From PALSA-607 sp963825425 (GTDB lineage: Bacteria; Actinomycetota; Actinomycetes; Acidothermales; Acidothermaceae): a DNA stretch of 64,000 nucleotides. A model generated the notes under the pieces. That model was not told where the DNA came from. It ran no database searches and saw only the letters and a list, made by a program, of their open reading frames with translations. Every line of letters begins with the position of its first letter. Position 1 is the first letter of the stretch. Location: the NCBI GenBank assembly GCA_963825425.1, contig CAWGTF010000015.1, positions 1 through 64,000 of the forward strand, given 5' to 3'. A program made the position numbers and the translations under genes. This document shows positions 10,335 to 22,304 of this stretch, piece by piece.

Positions 10335-11738
10335 GTGGACGCCACCGCTGACACCCTTCAGAAGGCGCTGCGGATCAACCTCGACCCGCGCTGGTACGGC
10401 ACGATCGCCGAGATCGGCGCCGGCCAGGAAGTCGCTCGGTGGTTCTTCCGCGCCGGCGGCGCCGCGGGCACCGTGGCGAAGTCAATCTCCGCGTACGACA
10501 TGGCCGTCAGCGATGCCGTCTACGGCAAGTCCGGCAGGTACGTCTCGATGGCCCGCCTGCAGGCCATGCTCGACCTCGAGTTTCAGCTGAACCTGGAGCG
10601 GCTCGACGCCGAGCGCGGCGACGCGAATGCCTTCTTCGCGTTTGCCGACACCGTCACCGCGCGCAGCTTCGTCGGTGGCAACGAGTGTCACGGCTGGATG
10701 GGCGTGAAGTTCCAGGCGCATCCCCGCGACGAGGCCAGCCAGATCATCATGCATGTCCGGATGCTCGACGTCGAAGCAGCGCTCCAGCAGGAGGCGCTCG
10801 GCATCGTCGGCGTCAACTTGCTGCACGCCGCCTTCTTCCAACACCACGAGCCGGAACTGCTCGTCGAGAGCCTGCTCGACCGGTTGACCACGGGCCGGAT
10901 CGAGATCGACATGATCGAGTTGAAGGGCATCGAATTCCGCTCGGTCGACAACCGGCTGATGGCGCTCAAGCTGGTGCAGGTCGGGTTGAGCGGCGCTGCG
11001 ATGTTCGGCCCCGACCGCGAGGTTCTTCAGCCGAGCGAAGTCTTGCGGAAGAAGGCAATCCTCGTCGAGCGCGGTAGTTTCCGACCGCCCACCGTGGTGA
11101 ACATCGACATGCTCGAGTCAGCATTGGCGAAATTCATCTCCGATCCCGACGTCGCGAACCGCGAGATCTTGATGCTCACCGAGTTGACGATGGCAAACCT
11201 GCTCGCCGGCGGCGGCGACGTCGACCGGCGCGACTTCTTGGCCCGGGCAGATCTGCTAGCGGCGTGCGGCATGACGGTGCTGATCTCCGACTACGTCGAG
11301 TACCACCGGCTGGCCGCCTACCTCGCGTGGCGTACCGACGGGCACATCGGCATGGTGATGGGCGTGCCGAGCCTGATGGACCTGTTCAACGAGAGCAACC
11401 ACGCAGCGCTGCCGGGCGGCATCCTCGAGAGCTTCGGCCGGCTGTTCAAGAACGACCTCAAACTCTTCGTCTATCCGATGCTGCGCGACGACCGCATCAC
11501 CACGGTCGACGACCTCTCGGTGAGCGAGGACCTGCAGCCCCTCTACGACTACCTGGCCAGGCGCGGCAGTTTCGTCGGCCTCGACAACTACAAGCCGGAC
11601 TACCTGCCGATCCTCAGTCGCGACGTGTTGCGGCGGATTGCAAGTGGCGACGCCAGCTGGGAGACCATGGTGCCGCCCGAGGTGGGCGAACTCATCAAGA
11701 AGCGCGGCTTCTTCGGCTATCACCGGACGGGCGAATAG
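10335..11738 (+). CDS. conserved 467-aa protein of unknown function
   Basis: GTG 10335 has AGAGGAG (10321-10327) seven bases upstream. The protein is soluble-looking, with no signal peptide or membrane helices. It resembles a family found in actinobacteria and cyanobacteria that is often misnamed in databases as TonB receptor or nicotinate-nucleotide adenylyltransferase; I know of no proven function. Visible conserved stretches are NLDPRWYGTIAEIGAGQEVA, SARFY-like RSFVGGNECHGWMGVKFQ, VLISDYVEYHRL and FESFGRLF-like ILESFGRLFKNDLKLFVYPM. The second half has an orderly alternation suggestive of a nucleotide or phosphate-binding alpha/beta fold. The frame is intact. It follows the cNMP-domain gene on the same strand and may form an operon with it. 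Confidence 0.7.
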   Translation: MDATADTLQKALRINLDPRWYGTIAEIGAGQEVARWFFRAGGAAGTVAKSISAYDMAVSDAVYGKSGRYVSMARLQAMLDLEFQLNLERLDAERGDANAFFAFADTVTARSFVGGNECHGWMGVKFQAHPRDEASQIIMHVRMLDVEAALQQEALGIVGVNLLHAAFFQHHEPELLVESLLDRLTTGRIEIDMIELKGIEFRSVDNRLMALKLVQVGLSGAAMFGPDREVLQPSEVLRKKAILVERGSFRPPTVVNIDMLESALAKFISDPDVANREILMLTELTMANLLAGGGDVDRRDFLARADLLAACGMTVLISDYVEYHRLAAYLAWRTDGHIGMVMGVPSLMDLFNESNHAALPGGILESFGRLFKNDLKLFVYPMLRDDRITTVDDLSVSEDLQPLYDYLARRGSFVGLDNYKPDYLPILSRDVLRRIASGDASWETMVPPEVGELIKKRGFFGYHRTGE

Positions 11739-11856
11739 GCCGGATCAGAAGAGCCACCATTTGCCCGCTGTTCCCCCACTGTTTCACCGACGTAGGAACG
11801 CTGTACGAGCTGCGTGACTACCTTGACGTCGGGATCTCTAGGTGGGGGCGAATGTC

Positions 11857-12333
11857 ATGACCGAAATGCTGTCGACGCGCGACATGACGGTGCGAAGCGT
11901 CATCGGATCGCGCGGCCAGACGTTTGCGTTAGAGCGTCCGGTACCCGTGCGCGCCGGCCAGCGCGTCTATTACGGCATCCGGGTCGACGGCCGGCCGCTA
12001 GTGTCGGTCGCGAGCGACACTCCGATCTTCGACCGGGTAGAGATCGACCAGCTCAATCCGGACGCCGACGTCATTGGCGTCTCAGCCGCAGAAGACGCCC
12101 CGCGCCCTATGCAGAACCGGTACATCGGCGTCATGGCAGACGGCGATGCCTACCTGAACGGCACCGCGAACGGCTGGTCGAGCAACGGCAATCGCGACTA
12201 CCGCCTTGTCGACGCCATTGCAGACGTTGCCGACCTGATCTACCGGGCGCTTGAGTCCAACGGCCGGCAGCTCGATCTCACCAGGCAGCCGTCGAACAGC
12301 AACCTGCTGATCCCGCTGCCACGAGGCATCTGA
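11857..12333 (+). CDS. hypothetical protein (158 aa)
   Basis: I do not recognise this protein. It is soluble, with no signal peptide or transmembrane helix. The N-terminal half is beta-rich (FALERPVPVRAGQRVYYGIR, PLVSVASDTPIFDRVEIDQL); the C-terminal half contains an acidic helix (RLVDAIADVADLIYRALESN) and ends in LLIPLPRGI. I chose ATG 11857 over the in-frame GTG 11842 because a G-rich stretch (GGTGGGGGCG, 11841-11850) lies at ribosome-site distance from the ATG. It follows the 467-aa gene after 118 bp on the same strand and ends 25 bp before the stop of the converging FN3 surface-protein gene. Confidence 0.6.
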   Translation: MTEMLSTRDMTVRSVIGSRGQTFALERPVPVRAGQRVYYGIRVDGRPLVSVASDTPIFDRVEIDQLNPDADVIGVSAAEDAPRPMQNRYIGVMADGDAYLNGTANGWSSNGNRDYRLVDAIADVADLIYRALESNGRQLDLTRQPSNSNLLIPLPRGI

Positions 12334-12358
12334 CCGCAGCCGCCAACAGGCGCCGACG

Positions 12359-15300
12359 TCAGGGACCGATGAAGGCGGTCGACAACGACTCGACAGCTAG
12401 GTTGTCGAAGTTGCCGGTGCCAACCCACGTCGCGCTCGCCGCTGAACCGATCGACACCTGCGTGATGTTCGCGGTGCCGGTGTTACCCGTGGTCGTCGAG
12501 AACGCCGGATCGACCGGTGTCGTCGAACTGCCGGGGTAGTAGGCGGCCTTGATCGTCGCCGTCGACGCCGACACCGAGATCGTGATCTCGATGCGATACC
12601 ACGTGTTGGCCTGCAGTGCGTGCGAGAACGTCGTCACGGTCGTTCCAGCGGCGTTCTGGATGAAGATCTGGTTGGCCGTCGACAACTCCACTCGCGCGGC
12701 GGTAGCCGTTGAGTTTCGGATGTCAGCCAGTCGCAGCAATGCGTTCGGCAACGTCGGCCCTGGGTTGTAGTAGAAGCGCACCGCCATTGAGGTCGCGCTG
12801 TAGCCGTTCCAGCCCATGTACGTCGCGGTGCCCGAGGTACCCGTCAGCGCGTACCCCAACGAGCCGTTTGAAGCGGCAGCGTTTGAGTAGACCAGCGTCG
12901 CGCCGGTGCCCTTCGTCACGACGCCGAACGCGTTGCCGGAGGCACCGCCCGAGTTGGCGACCGTCACCGACGTGCCCGCTGTGCCGCCCTCGGCCGAGTT
13001 CGAGACAAACGTCCCGGACGTGGGAGTCACGATGTTGGACGCGGCCGATGCCGGCCCGGTGCCGACGCTGTTGGTTGCGGTGACGGTGAACGTGTACGTC
13101 GTACCGTTGGTCAGCCCGATTACGGCCGCCGAAGTCGCACCGGCAGTTGTCGCGGGGAAGTTGCCCGGCGACGACGTCACCGTGTAGCCGGTGATCGCGC
13201 TGCCGCCGTTGGACGCCGGAGCGCTCCAACTCACCGTGGCTTGACCGTTACCGACGACCGCAGTGACACCGGTCGGCGCACCGGGAACCGTCGCGGACGA
13301 CGACCGGCGTTACAGGGGACGACGCGGCGGACGACGGCCCGGGGCCGATGCTGTTGGTCGCAGTCACGGTGAACGTGTACGCCGTGCCGTTAGTCAGGCC
13401 GGACACGAGCACCGAGGTGCCGCTGGCCGGCGTGTCGCGCCACCCGGCAGCGTCGTCACCGTGTAGCCGGTGATCGCGCTGCCGTTCGAGTTCGGCGCGG
13501 TCCACGACACGGTCGCTTGGCCATCGCCGGCGAACCGCGCCGACACCTGTCGGCGCATCGGGCACCGTCGCAGACGTGGGTGTCACCGGCGACGACGCGG
13601 CAGACGCCGGTCCGGTGCCGACAGCTGTTGGTCGCGGCGACGGTGAACGTGTAAGACGTGCCGTCGGTCAGGCCGGTCACGAGCACCGAGGTGCCGCTGG
13701 CCGGCGTCGTGGCGCCACCCGGCGAGCGTCGTCACTGTGTAGCCGGTGATCGCGCTGCCGTTAGCCGCCGGCGCGGTCCACGACACCGTGGCTTGGCCAT
13801 CGCCGGCGACTGCGCTCGACACCTGTCGGCGCATCGGGCACCGTCGGATTCGGAGTAGCGGACGTCGACGGGTCGGACGCCGGTCCGGTGCCGACGCTGT
13901 TCGTCGCAGTGACGGTGAACGTGTAGGACGTGTCCGTCCGTCAGGCCGACGACGGTTGCCGACGTCGCGCCGGCCGTTGTGGTGGTGATGCCGTCCGGTG
14001 AGGACGTGACCGTGTACATGGTGATCGCAGCGCCACCATCGGACGCCGGAGCAGTCCACGAGATGGTCGCTTGCGTTTCACCCGCGACTGCGGTCACGCC
14101 CGTCGGCGCGCCAGGGACGACCGGAGCTGGAACAGGAGTCACAGCGGACGACGGCGATGACGCGGGGCTGTCGCCGACGGTGTTGGTTGCAACGACCGTG
14201 AACGTGTAAGGCGTGCCATCAGTCAGGCCCGTCACTAGCGCCGACGTCGCGCCTGCCGTGCTCGCCGTGAAACTGCCCGGTGACGATGTCACCGTGTAGG
14301 CCGTGATCGGGCTGCCACCGTTGGACACTGGCGCAGTCCACGACACTTGCGCTTGCCCATCACCGGGGACTGCGCTCACGCCGGTCGGCGCACCAGGTGC
14401 GGTCGCCGCTGCGAGCGGCGTCACCGGCGTCGAAGCCGAAGACGCCGGACCCGTGCCGACGCCGTTAGTGGCGGTCACTGTGAACGTGTACGGGGTGCCA
14501 TCGGTCAGCCCGGTCACCGTCGCCGGGCTACCGGCCGTCGTTGCGGTGATGTTCCCTGGCGACGACGTCACCTTGTAGCTGGTGATCGCGCTGCCACCAT
14601 CGGACGCCGGAGCGGTCCACGACACGGTTGCCTGTCCGTCACCCGGGACTGCGCTGACAGCTGTCGGCGCGCCAGGTGCGGTCGGCGCAGCGGTGGGGAT
14701 CACGGCCGACGAAGGCGACGACGCTGCCCCGGTGCCGACGCCGTTAGTGGCAGTGACGGTGAACGTGTACGACGTGCCATTGATCAGGCCGGTGACGGTC
14801 GCGGGGCTACCGGCAGACGGTCGCGGTGAAGCTGCCCGGTGTCGACGTCACGGTGTAGCTGGTGATCGCACTTCCACCGTTGGAAGGCGCGGTCCACGAC
14901 ACGGTCGCTTGCCCGTCACCCGGGGTCGCGTTCACGCCCGTCGGAGCACCGGGCACCGTCGCCGCAGGCACCGGAGTTACCGCGGTCGAAGGCAATGACG
15001 CTGCTCCAGTGCCCACACCATTGGTGGCGGTGACGGTGAACGTGTACGGGGTGCCGTTGGTCAGGCCGGTCACGTTCGCCGAGGTACCGGCGCTCGTTGC
15101 GGTGAACCCGCCCGGTGACGACGTCACCGTGTAGCTGGTGATCGCACTGCCGCCATTGGACGACGGCGCGGTCCACGACACGGACGCTTGCCCGTCACCG
15201 GGGGTCGCAGACACCGCGGTCGGTGCACCCGGCGCCGTCGGGCTTGCGCCGACCGGACCGATGAGGGCGGTGGACGGCGATTGCGACGCGATGTCGTCGA

Positions 15301-18300
15301 AGAAGCCGGTCCCGGTCCAGGTCGCGCTTGCTGTTGAGCCGACCGTCACCTGGGTGATGTTCGCCGTACCGGTGTTGCCGGTCGTCGTCGAGAAGGCCGG
15401 ATCGACGGGTGTGGTCGAGTCGAGCTGGTAGTACGCCGCGTTGATGGTCGCTGCGGATGACGACACCGAGATCGCCAGTTCGATCCGGTACCAGGTGTTC
15501 GCCTGCAGCGCATGGCTGAACGTGGTGACCGTGGAGCCGGCGCTGTTCTGGATGAAGATCTGGTTGGCCGCCGACAGCTGAACTCGCGCTGCGGTACCCG
15601 AAGCGTTGCGGATATCGGCCAACCGCAACGACGGTCGATGGCAGCGTGGAGCCTGGGTTGTAGTAGAACCGCAGCGCCATCGAAGTCGCGCTGTAGCCGT
15701 TCCAGCCAATGCTCGTGGCGGTTCCGGACGCGCCAGTCAGGGCGTAGGCCTGCGCTCCGTGCGCGTGCGCGGCCGTCGAGTACACCAATGCGGCGCCACT
15801 GCCCTTGGTGAATACCGTGAACGCAGTGCCCGACGCGCCCCCCGAGTTCGCGGCAGTCACCGAAGTGCCCGCGGTGCCTCCCTCAGCGGAGTTGGCGGTC
15901 GCGATGCCGCTGATTGGCGTGACTGCCGTCGAAGGCGCGGACGCCGGACCGGTGCCGATCGCGTTGGCCGCGGTCACCGTGAACGTGTACGGGGTGCCGT
16001 TCGTCAGGCCCGTCACAGGCACCGAAGTACCGGCGGTCGTCGCCGTGAACCCACCGGGTGACGACGTCACGGTGTAACTGGTGATCGGGCTGCCGCCATT
16101 CGAGGCAGGCGCGGTCCAGCTGACGGTGGCCTGGGTGATACCCGGGCTTGCGCTTACCGCGGTCGGCGCGCCGGGCACTCCTGCCGGCGTCACTGGCGAG
16201 GAAGCCGCAGAAGCGGGGCCGGTGCCGATGGCGTTGGTTGCGGTAACCGTGAACGTGTACGGGGTGTTGTTGGTGAGACCGATGACGACCGCAGACGTCG
16301 TACCAGCGGTCGTGGCCGTGAGGCCACCAGGCGACGACGTGACGGTATAGCCGGTAATCGCGCTGCCGCCGTTGGAGACCGGTGCGGTCCACGACACGGT
16401 CGCTTGTCCGTTACCGGGAGCCGCACTTACGCCAATGGGCGCGCCCGGCACTGTCGCGGGCGTCACCGGCGACGAAGGTGCGGACGCCGCTCCGGTACCG
16501 ATCGCATTAGTTGCCGTCACGGTGAATGTGTAGGGGGTGCCGTCGGTGAGACCGGTCACGACCGCCGAGGTGGGGCCGGTGGTGGTCGCCGTGAAGCCGC
16601 CGGGCGACGACGTCACCGTGTAGCCGGTGATCGCAGTTCCGCCATTGGATAGCGGAGCAGTCCACGACACCGTCGCCTGCCCGTCACCAGCAACTGCACC
16701 GACAGCCGTCGGCGCATCGGGTGCCGTCGATCCCGGTGGCACGTACACGCCGATGAACGAGGTCGCCGACGGTTGCACGGCGAGATCGTCCAAGTAGCTC
16801 GTTCCGGTCCAGGTTGCATTTGCCGCGGAACCGATGAACACCTGCGTGAGGTTCGCCGTCCCGGTATTGCCACTGGTCGTCGAGAAGGCCGGATCGACCG
16901 GAGTGGTCGAGTCGAGCGGGTAGTAGGCAGCGTTGATCGTCGCGACTGTCGACGACACCGAGATCGCTAGCTCGATCCGGTACCAGGTGTTCGCGGTCAA
17001 GGCGTGTGCGAACGTGGTCACCGTCGAGGCCGCGGTGTTGAGGATCGAGAGCTGGTTGGTCGCGGTCAGCATGATCCGCGCAGCGGTACCCGATGCGTTG
17101 CGGATGTCGACCAGACGCAACGCCGTCGAGGGCAGCGTCGGGCCTGGGTTGTAGTAGAAGCGCACCGCCATCGACGTCGTGTTGAACCCGGTCCAGCCCA
17201 CGTCAGTCGCAGTGCCTGACGAGCCCGTCATGGAGTACCCCAACACGCCGTGCGCGTCGGCGGCCGTCGAGTACACCAGCGCCGCACCAGCACCCTTGTT
17301 GACGACGCTGAAGGCGTTGCCCGAGCCAGCACCGGAGTTCGCAGCGGTCACGGACGTACCCACCGTGCCACCCTCGGCAGTGTTGGACGACCCGCCGCCG
17401 CTCGCGGGCGTCACTGGAGTGGACGGAGTGGAGGGCGCCGAGGTACCAACAGTGTTCGTAGCAGTGACGCTGAAGGTGTACGCGATTCCGTTCGTCAGGC
17501 CCGAGACTGTCACGGGCGTAGCAGTCGGCGCCGTCGCAGTGAACCCGCCTGGCGACGACTTCACGGTGTAGCCACTGATCGGGCTCCCGCCATTCGAGAC
17601 CGGCGCGGTGAACGAAACATACGCATTCCCATTGCCCGCGGCTGCGGTGACGCCAGTCGGTGAACCGGGAACCGTGGCCGTCGACGGCGTGTACGAAAAG
17701 GCGATCAAGGATGCGTGCGTCAGGCCCGTGGTGCCGTTCCAGTGCAAGAACGCCCCGCCGAAGAAGACGATGTCGTTGACGGGATCGACGTATATCGCCT
17801 GCACGCCGTTGTTGCCGCCGTCCGCGTTGCCCTGGGTGCCGTTGATCGCCGGGTCCCACGTCGTCGGGGTGGCGTTGCTGCCCTCCAGCTGAATGCCGAA
17901 GTAGTTCGCGGACGTCGGGCTCGCGGCCGTGCTGTTGTGATACCCCGAGACGACGGTGTCCCCGACGGTGCCAATCGCCTGTGAGTCGCCGGTGGTGCCG
18001 TAGCGCCAAATGCGCTGGCCGGTGGTGATGTTGAAGAGGATCGTCTCGTTCGACGAAAGGCCGGCCGGAGCGTGGCCTCCAACGCCTACGAGAATCTGGG
18101 TCGTGCTGTTGGGGGCGACCGAGAGGGCAAGGGTGTCTTCGCCGTCGTACTGGCCGTACTGGGTGGCGGCACCAGTGTCGGCTCGCAAATCGGAGTGAAA
18201 GGCGGTGATCACCGAGCCATCGGCGGTCGACACCTTCACCAAACCGTGCTGGGTGTACCCGTTGTACGTCTCGAACAAGCCGCCCACGAACAGCGCGCCT

Positions 18301-19066
18301 TGGTCCAGCAAGACTGCGTGCACGGCGCCACCGGTAACCGGGTACGACCAGATCGTGGCTCCAGTCGTCGAGTTGACGGCGGTAACGAATCCGCTGTCGC
18401 CGCCCATGTAGACGGCGTTGCTGTCGACTGCCAGGCCGCGAATGACTCCATCGGGCGACGGATGCCAGCTCGCAGTCACCGCCCAGGCCGCCGGGGCGGG
18501 ATTGCCAGTGGGCGACAGCATGGCGACGCGGGTACGAGCAACGCCGTCCCAGCCGTCGAAGTCGCCGCCGACGTAGATGACGCCGTTCAGGCTGGTGATC
18601 GCGCGGACATAGTTATCACTGGGGGTCACGCTGTTCGACGGGTTGCCCGCGTAGATGATGGCGCCGCTTGTCTCGTCGACGACCGCGAAGTTGACGGCGG
18701 GGTGCGACACGCCGTCCGGGGTGTAGACGAGGGTGAAGTTGCCGCCGATGGCGATGTCGTTGGTGCCGCTCGATCTTGGTGATCGCGAGGAGGTCACCGT
18801 TCGTGCGGTCGAAGGCGCAGCGGAGTCGCGCTGATCGGCGAGGTCGCCTGAACTGGGGTGACCAGGGGCGCAAGGTTGGAGTGCAGAGCGGCGCCCGGCG
18901 TCGGGCAGTCGGCAGATGCCGGCATGTCGTTCATCGACTTGGGAGCGTCGATGGCGTTGCAGGTCGATCCCGCTGTGGTCGTCGCGGCCGACGCGGCAAT
19001 CACGGTCGTCGACAGGAGCGCAAGCGACGTCACGCCGACCAGAACAGACGAAAGCACCTTGCGCAT
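12359..19066 (-). CDS. giant secreted multi-domain surface protein: propeller-like head, ~12 FN3 repeats, 3 LamG-like modules; frameshifted
   Basis: ATG 19066 follows a strong GGGGGGAA ribosome site and starts a signal peptide (MRKVLSSVLVGVTSLALLST, then TVIAASAA). The head (about 18990-17690) has propeller-like blades such as NFAVVDETSGAIIYAG, LNGVIYVGGDFDGWDG and ALFVGGLFETYNG. After it come FN3-1 (17400-17680), LamG-like-1 (16740-17395), FN3-2 to FN3-4 (15905-16725), LamG-like-2 (15260-15900), FN3-5 to FN3-12 (13015-15235) and LamG-like-3 (12359-13015). FN3 units share GQATVSWTAPxSNGG, TGYTVTSSPGG and PYTFTVTATN; LamG-like modules share MAVRFYYNPGPTLP and NTWYRIELAISVSS. The intact protein would have ~2,230 residues, with no sorting signal at the end. 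Frames change near 18775 and 15630 and several times between 13290 and 14815. It is probably a cell-surface or matrix adhesin or glycan-binding protein. Confidence 0.75.
13015..16725 (-). repeat. tandem FN3-coding repeats, ~270-285 bp unit
   Basis: Eleven FN3-coding units lie here in two blocks, 13015-15235 (eight units) and 15905-16725 (three units), separated by a LamG-like module. Each begins with a linker coding PGAPTxVxA and holds near-identical DNA around the coding sequence for PYTFTVTATN. The identity at DNA level means the copy number can change by recombination and assembly may collapse or misalign units. Confidence 0.8.
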
Positions 19067-19284
19067 TACATTTCCCCCCAGGGAATGAACCCGTAACTGA
19101 CACGAGTCGCCCACCGAAACGCTGGCGTCCCATCCGGCGCGAGTGACAGCACCACCCGCACGGTGGATCAAGCGAACATAGCAAGCCACCGAAGGGCCGG
19201 GGCGGGTTTTGACAAACCTTGGAAGCTTGCTGGGGATCGCCGCGGATTTCGGGTGGCTGGTAGGCTGCTCAGAGACGGCACAGC

Positions 19285-22170
19285 TCATGAACCTGGCCCG
19301 ATAAAGGCGGTCGACGCCGGCTGGGCAGCCAGATCGTCGAAGTAGCTCGTGCCGGTCCACGTCGCACTCGCCGCCGAACCGATCGATACCGCGGTGATGT
19401 TCGCCGTCCCGGTATTGCCGGTAGTGGTCGAATACGCCGGATCGACCGGTGTGGTCGAATCCGCCGGATAGTACGCAGCGTTGATCGTCGCCGCTCGAGG
19501 CTGAAATCGAGATCGTGAGCTCGATCCGGTACCAGGTGTTCGCCTGCAGTGGGTCCGCGAAGGTGGTCAGCGTCGTCCCGGCCGCGTTCTGGATGAACAA
19601 CTGGTTGGACGCCGACAGCTCGACCCGTGCCGCGGTGGCCGTCGAGTTGCGGATGTCAGCGAGCCGGATCACCTTGCTCGGCAAGGTGGGACCTGGGTTG
19701 TAGTAGAAGCGGATCGCCATCGAGGTCGCGCTGTAGCCGTTCCAGCCCATCAGGGTTGCGGTACCGGACGAACCGTGCAACGAGTAACCCAACGTGCCGT
19801 GTGCGGCGGCCGACGTGGCGTACACGATGCGTCGCCCCGCTGCCCTTGCTGACGACCGTGAACGCGTTCCCCGATGCGCCGCCCGAGTTGGCCGTCGTCA
19901 CCGAGACACCCGCCGCACCACCCTCGGCCGAGTTTGAGTTGCACGATGCCTGCGGTCGGAGCGACGGAGTTCGACGGCAGACGATGCATCGGACGGGCCC
20001 GACCGCGTTGCTCGCGACCACGCTGAACGTGTACGCCGTGCCGTTCGTCAGCCCGGTCACCGTCGTCGACGTCGCGCCGAGGGTGCTGGCGGTCCCGCCG
20101 TCCGGGTCCGACGTCACGGTGTAGCCGGTGATCGGACTCCCACCGTTGAACGGCGCGGTCCAGCGACACGGTCGCTTGCGCGTCACCTGCTGTCGCGGTC
20201 GCGCCGGTCGGCGGATCCGGCACCGTCGGTGCGTCCGGGGTCACCGAATTCGACGGCGACGACGCGGTTAGACGGCCCGACCGCGTTGGTCGCGACCACG
20301 CTGAACGTGTACGACACGCCATCGGTCAGCCCGGTCACGGTCGTCGATGTCGCGCCCAGGGTGGACGCGGTCCCGCCCGACGGGGTCCGACGTCACGGTG
20401 TAGCCGGTGATCGCACTCCCCCGCGTTGAACGGCGCCGTCCAGGACACGGTCGCTTGCGCGTCACCCGCTGTCGCGGTCGCGCCGGTCGGCGGATCCGGC
20501 ACCGTCGGTGCCGCCGGGGTCACCGGATTCGACGGCGACGACGGGTCAGACGGCACCTACCGCGTTGGTCGCGACCACGCTGAACGTGTACGACACGCCA
20601 TCGGTCAGCCCGGTCACCGTCGTCGATGTCGGCGCCCAGGGTGGACGCGGTTCCGCCCGCCGGGTCCGACGTCACGGTGTAGCCGGTGATCGGACTCCCA
20701 CCGTCGTTCGAACGGCGCGGTCCACGACACGGTCGCGGTGGTGTCGCCAGCACTCGCGGATACGCCGGTCGGCGCGCTGGGGACGGTCGGACTCCCAGTC
20801 GCGAAGGAGAACGCAATCAACGACTGGTGGTTGAGAACCCGTCGTACCGTTCCAATGCAGGAAAGCGCCCCCGAGGTAGAGCGTTTGGGTGCCCTGGTCG
20901 ACGTACATCGCCTGAATACCGTTGTTGCCGCCGTCCGCATTGCCCTGATTGCCGTTGACGCGCGGATCCCACGTCGTCGGAGTGCCGTTGTGTGTTCTCG
21001 AGTTGGATGCCGAAGTAGTTCGCCGACGCGGGTTGCCCGCGCTCGCGGTGTTGTTGTGGTACCCGGCGACGATGGTGTCTCCGACCGCCCCGATCGCCTG
21101 GCAGTCGCCGAGCGTCGAGTAACGCATCAGCCGGGCACCGGTGTTGAAGTCGAGCAGGAACGCTTCGTTGGACGACAGAGCCGGCGGGCGCGTGGCCGGC
21201 GACGCCGACCAGGAGCTGAGCCGGCGTTGGGCCCAGGCGCCATCGATGATAACTTCCTCGCCGTCGTAGGCGCCGTACTGACCCACTCCGGTGTTCGGCG
21301 CGCAGGTGGGCATTGAAGGCCGTGACGAGCGAGCCGTCGCTCGGATTGACCTTGACGAGGCCGGGGTGCGCAACCCCGTCGTAGTTGTCGAACAAGCCAC
21401 CGACGAAGACGGCGCCCTGGTCTAAGAAGACGACTGGCAACGTCGCCGCCGCGAGACGCTCTTCGACCAGATGGTCGCGCCCGTCGTCGGGTTCACCGCA
21501 CGTACCGAGCTGCCGCCGATTCCGAGGTAGACCGCGCTGCTGTCGACCGCGAAGCCGCGCACCTTGTCGCCGGGCGCGGGGTTCCACGACGTCACCGCGT
21601 ACGGCGACGCGGGATTGCCGGTGGGGGCGAGGCTCACCGCGTGCGATCGGGACGACGCCAGCCCACGAGGTGAAGTCGCCACCGATGTAGATGACGCCGT
21701 TCAGGCTGCCGATCGACCGCACGTACTTGTCGGGTGCCACCGCCGGCAGGCTCCCGCCGTACGAGAACCGTTCCCGTCGCTTCGTCAACGACCGCGAAGT
21801 TCGTCGCGGCGTGCGAAACGCCGTCCGGGGTGTAGACCAGGCTGAAGTTGCCGCCGAACGCGAGATCGTTGGTGCCGTCGATCTTGGTGATCGCGAGAAG
21901 GTCGCCGTTGGTGCGGTCGAAGGACAACGGCGTCATGCTGATCGGTGTCGTTGCGGCTTGCGGCGTGACAAGTTTGGTTACGGTCGGCCGGGCGCCAGGC
22001 GTGGGACAGTCGGCCGACGCCGGCAGGTCGTTCATCGCCTTCGGCGCATCGATCGCGGCGCACGTAGCCGTGGCGGCAGGAGCTGCAGCGGCGTACGCGC
22101 TCGCCGCACTGGTCGCCAGAAAAGTGACAGTCGCAAGCCCCACGACAGCCGGGCACATAATGCGCCGCAT
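19285..22170 (-). CDS. paralogous secreted surface protein: propeller-like head, three FN3, one LamG-like module; frameshifted
   Basis: ATG 22170 follows GGGGGGAA and begins a signal peptide (MRRIMCPAVVGLATVTFLAT). The first 70 mature residues match the neighbouring giant protein closely: both have CxAIDAPKxMNDxPASADCPTPGA, then TNDLAFGGNFSLVYTPDGVS. The head spans about 22080-20790, three FN3 units 20790-19960, and a single LamG-like module with NPGPTLPSKVIRLADIRN runs to TGA 19285-19287. It is thus a shorter, tandem copy of the 12359-19066 gene, ~960 residues. At least ten frame changes occur along it. The 218 bp between this stop and the next start (19067-19284) hold no gene; I see only the ribosome site of the giant gene there. 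Confidence 0.7.
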
Positions 22171-22304
22171 CGGATTCCCCCCTCAGGAATGTGCGACATG
22201 CTACGGGCAGTCGCGCGTGGGATCCCATAGCGCGAGGGCCAAATCGCGCACGAGTTGCGCCGTCTCGTAAACCGCTGGTAACAGAACTAGGGCACGATCA
22301 GCGC

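Noticed and set aside
15512..16652. Plus-strand reading frames within the FN3/LamG region
   Set aside because: They repeat with the module period and are the antisense of the surface-protein coding sequence.
13015..16725. Regular repeats resembling a CRISPR array
   Set aside because: The period is ~275 bp and the repeats code FN3 domains; there are no short direct repeats with unique spacers and no cas genes.
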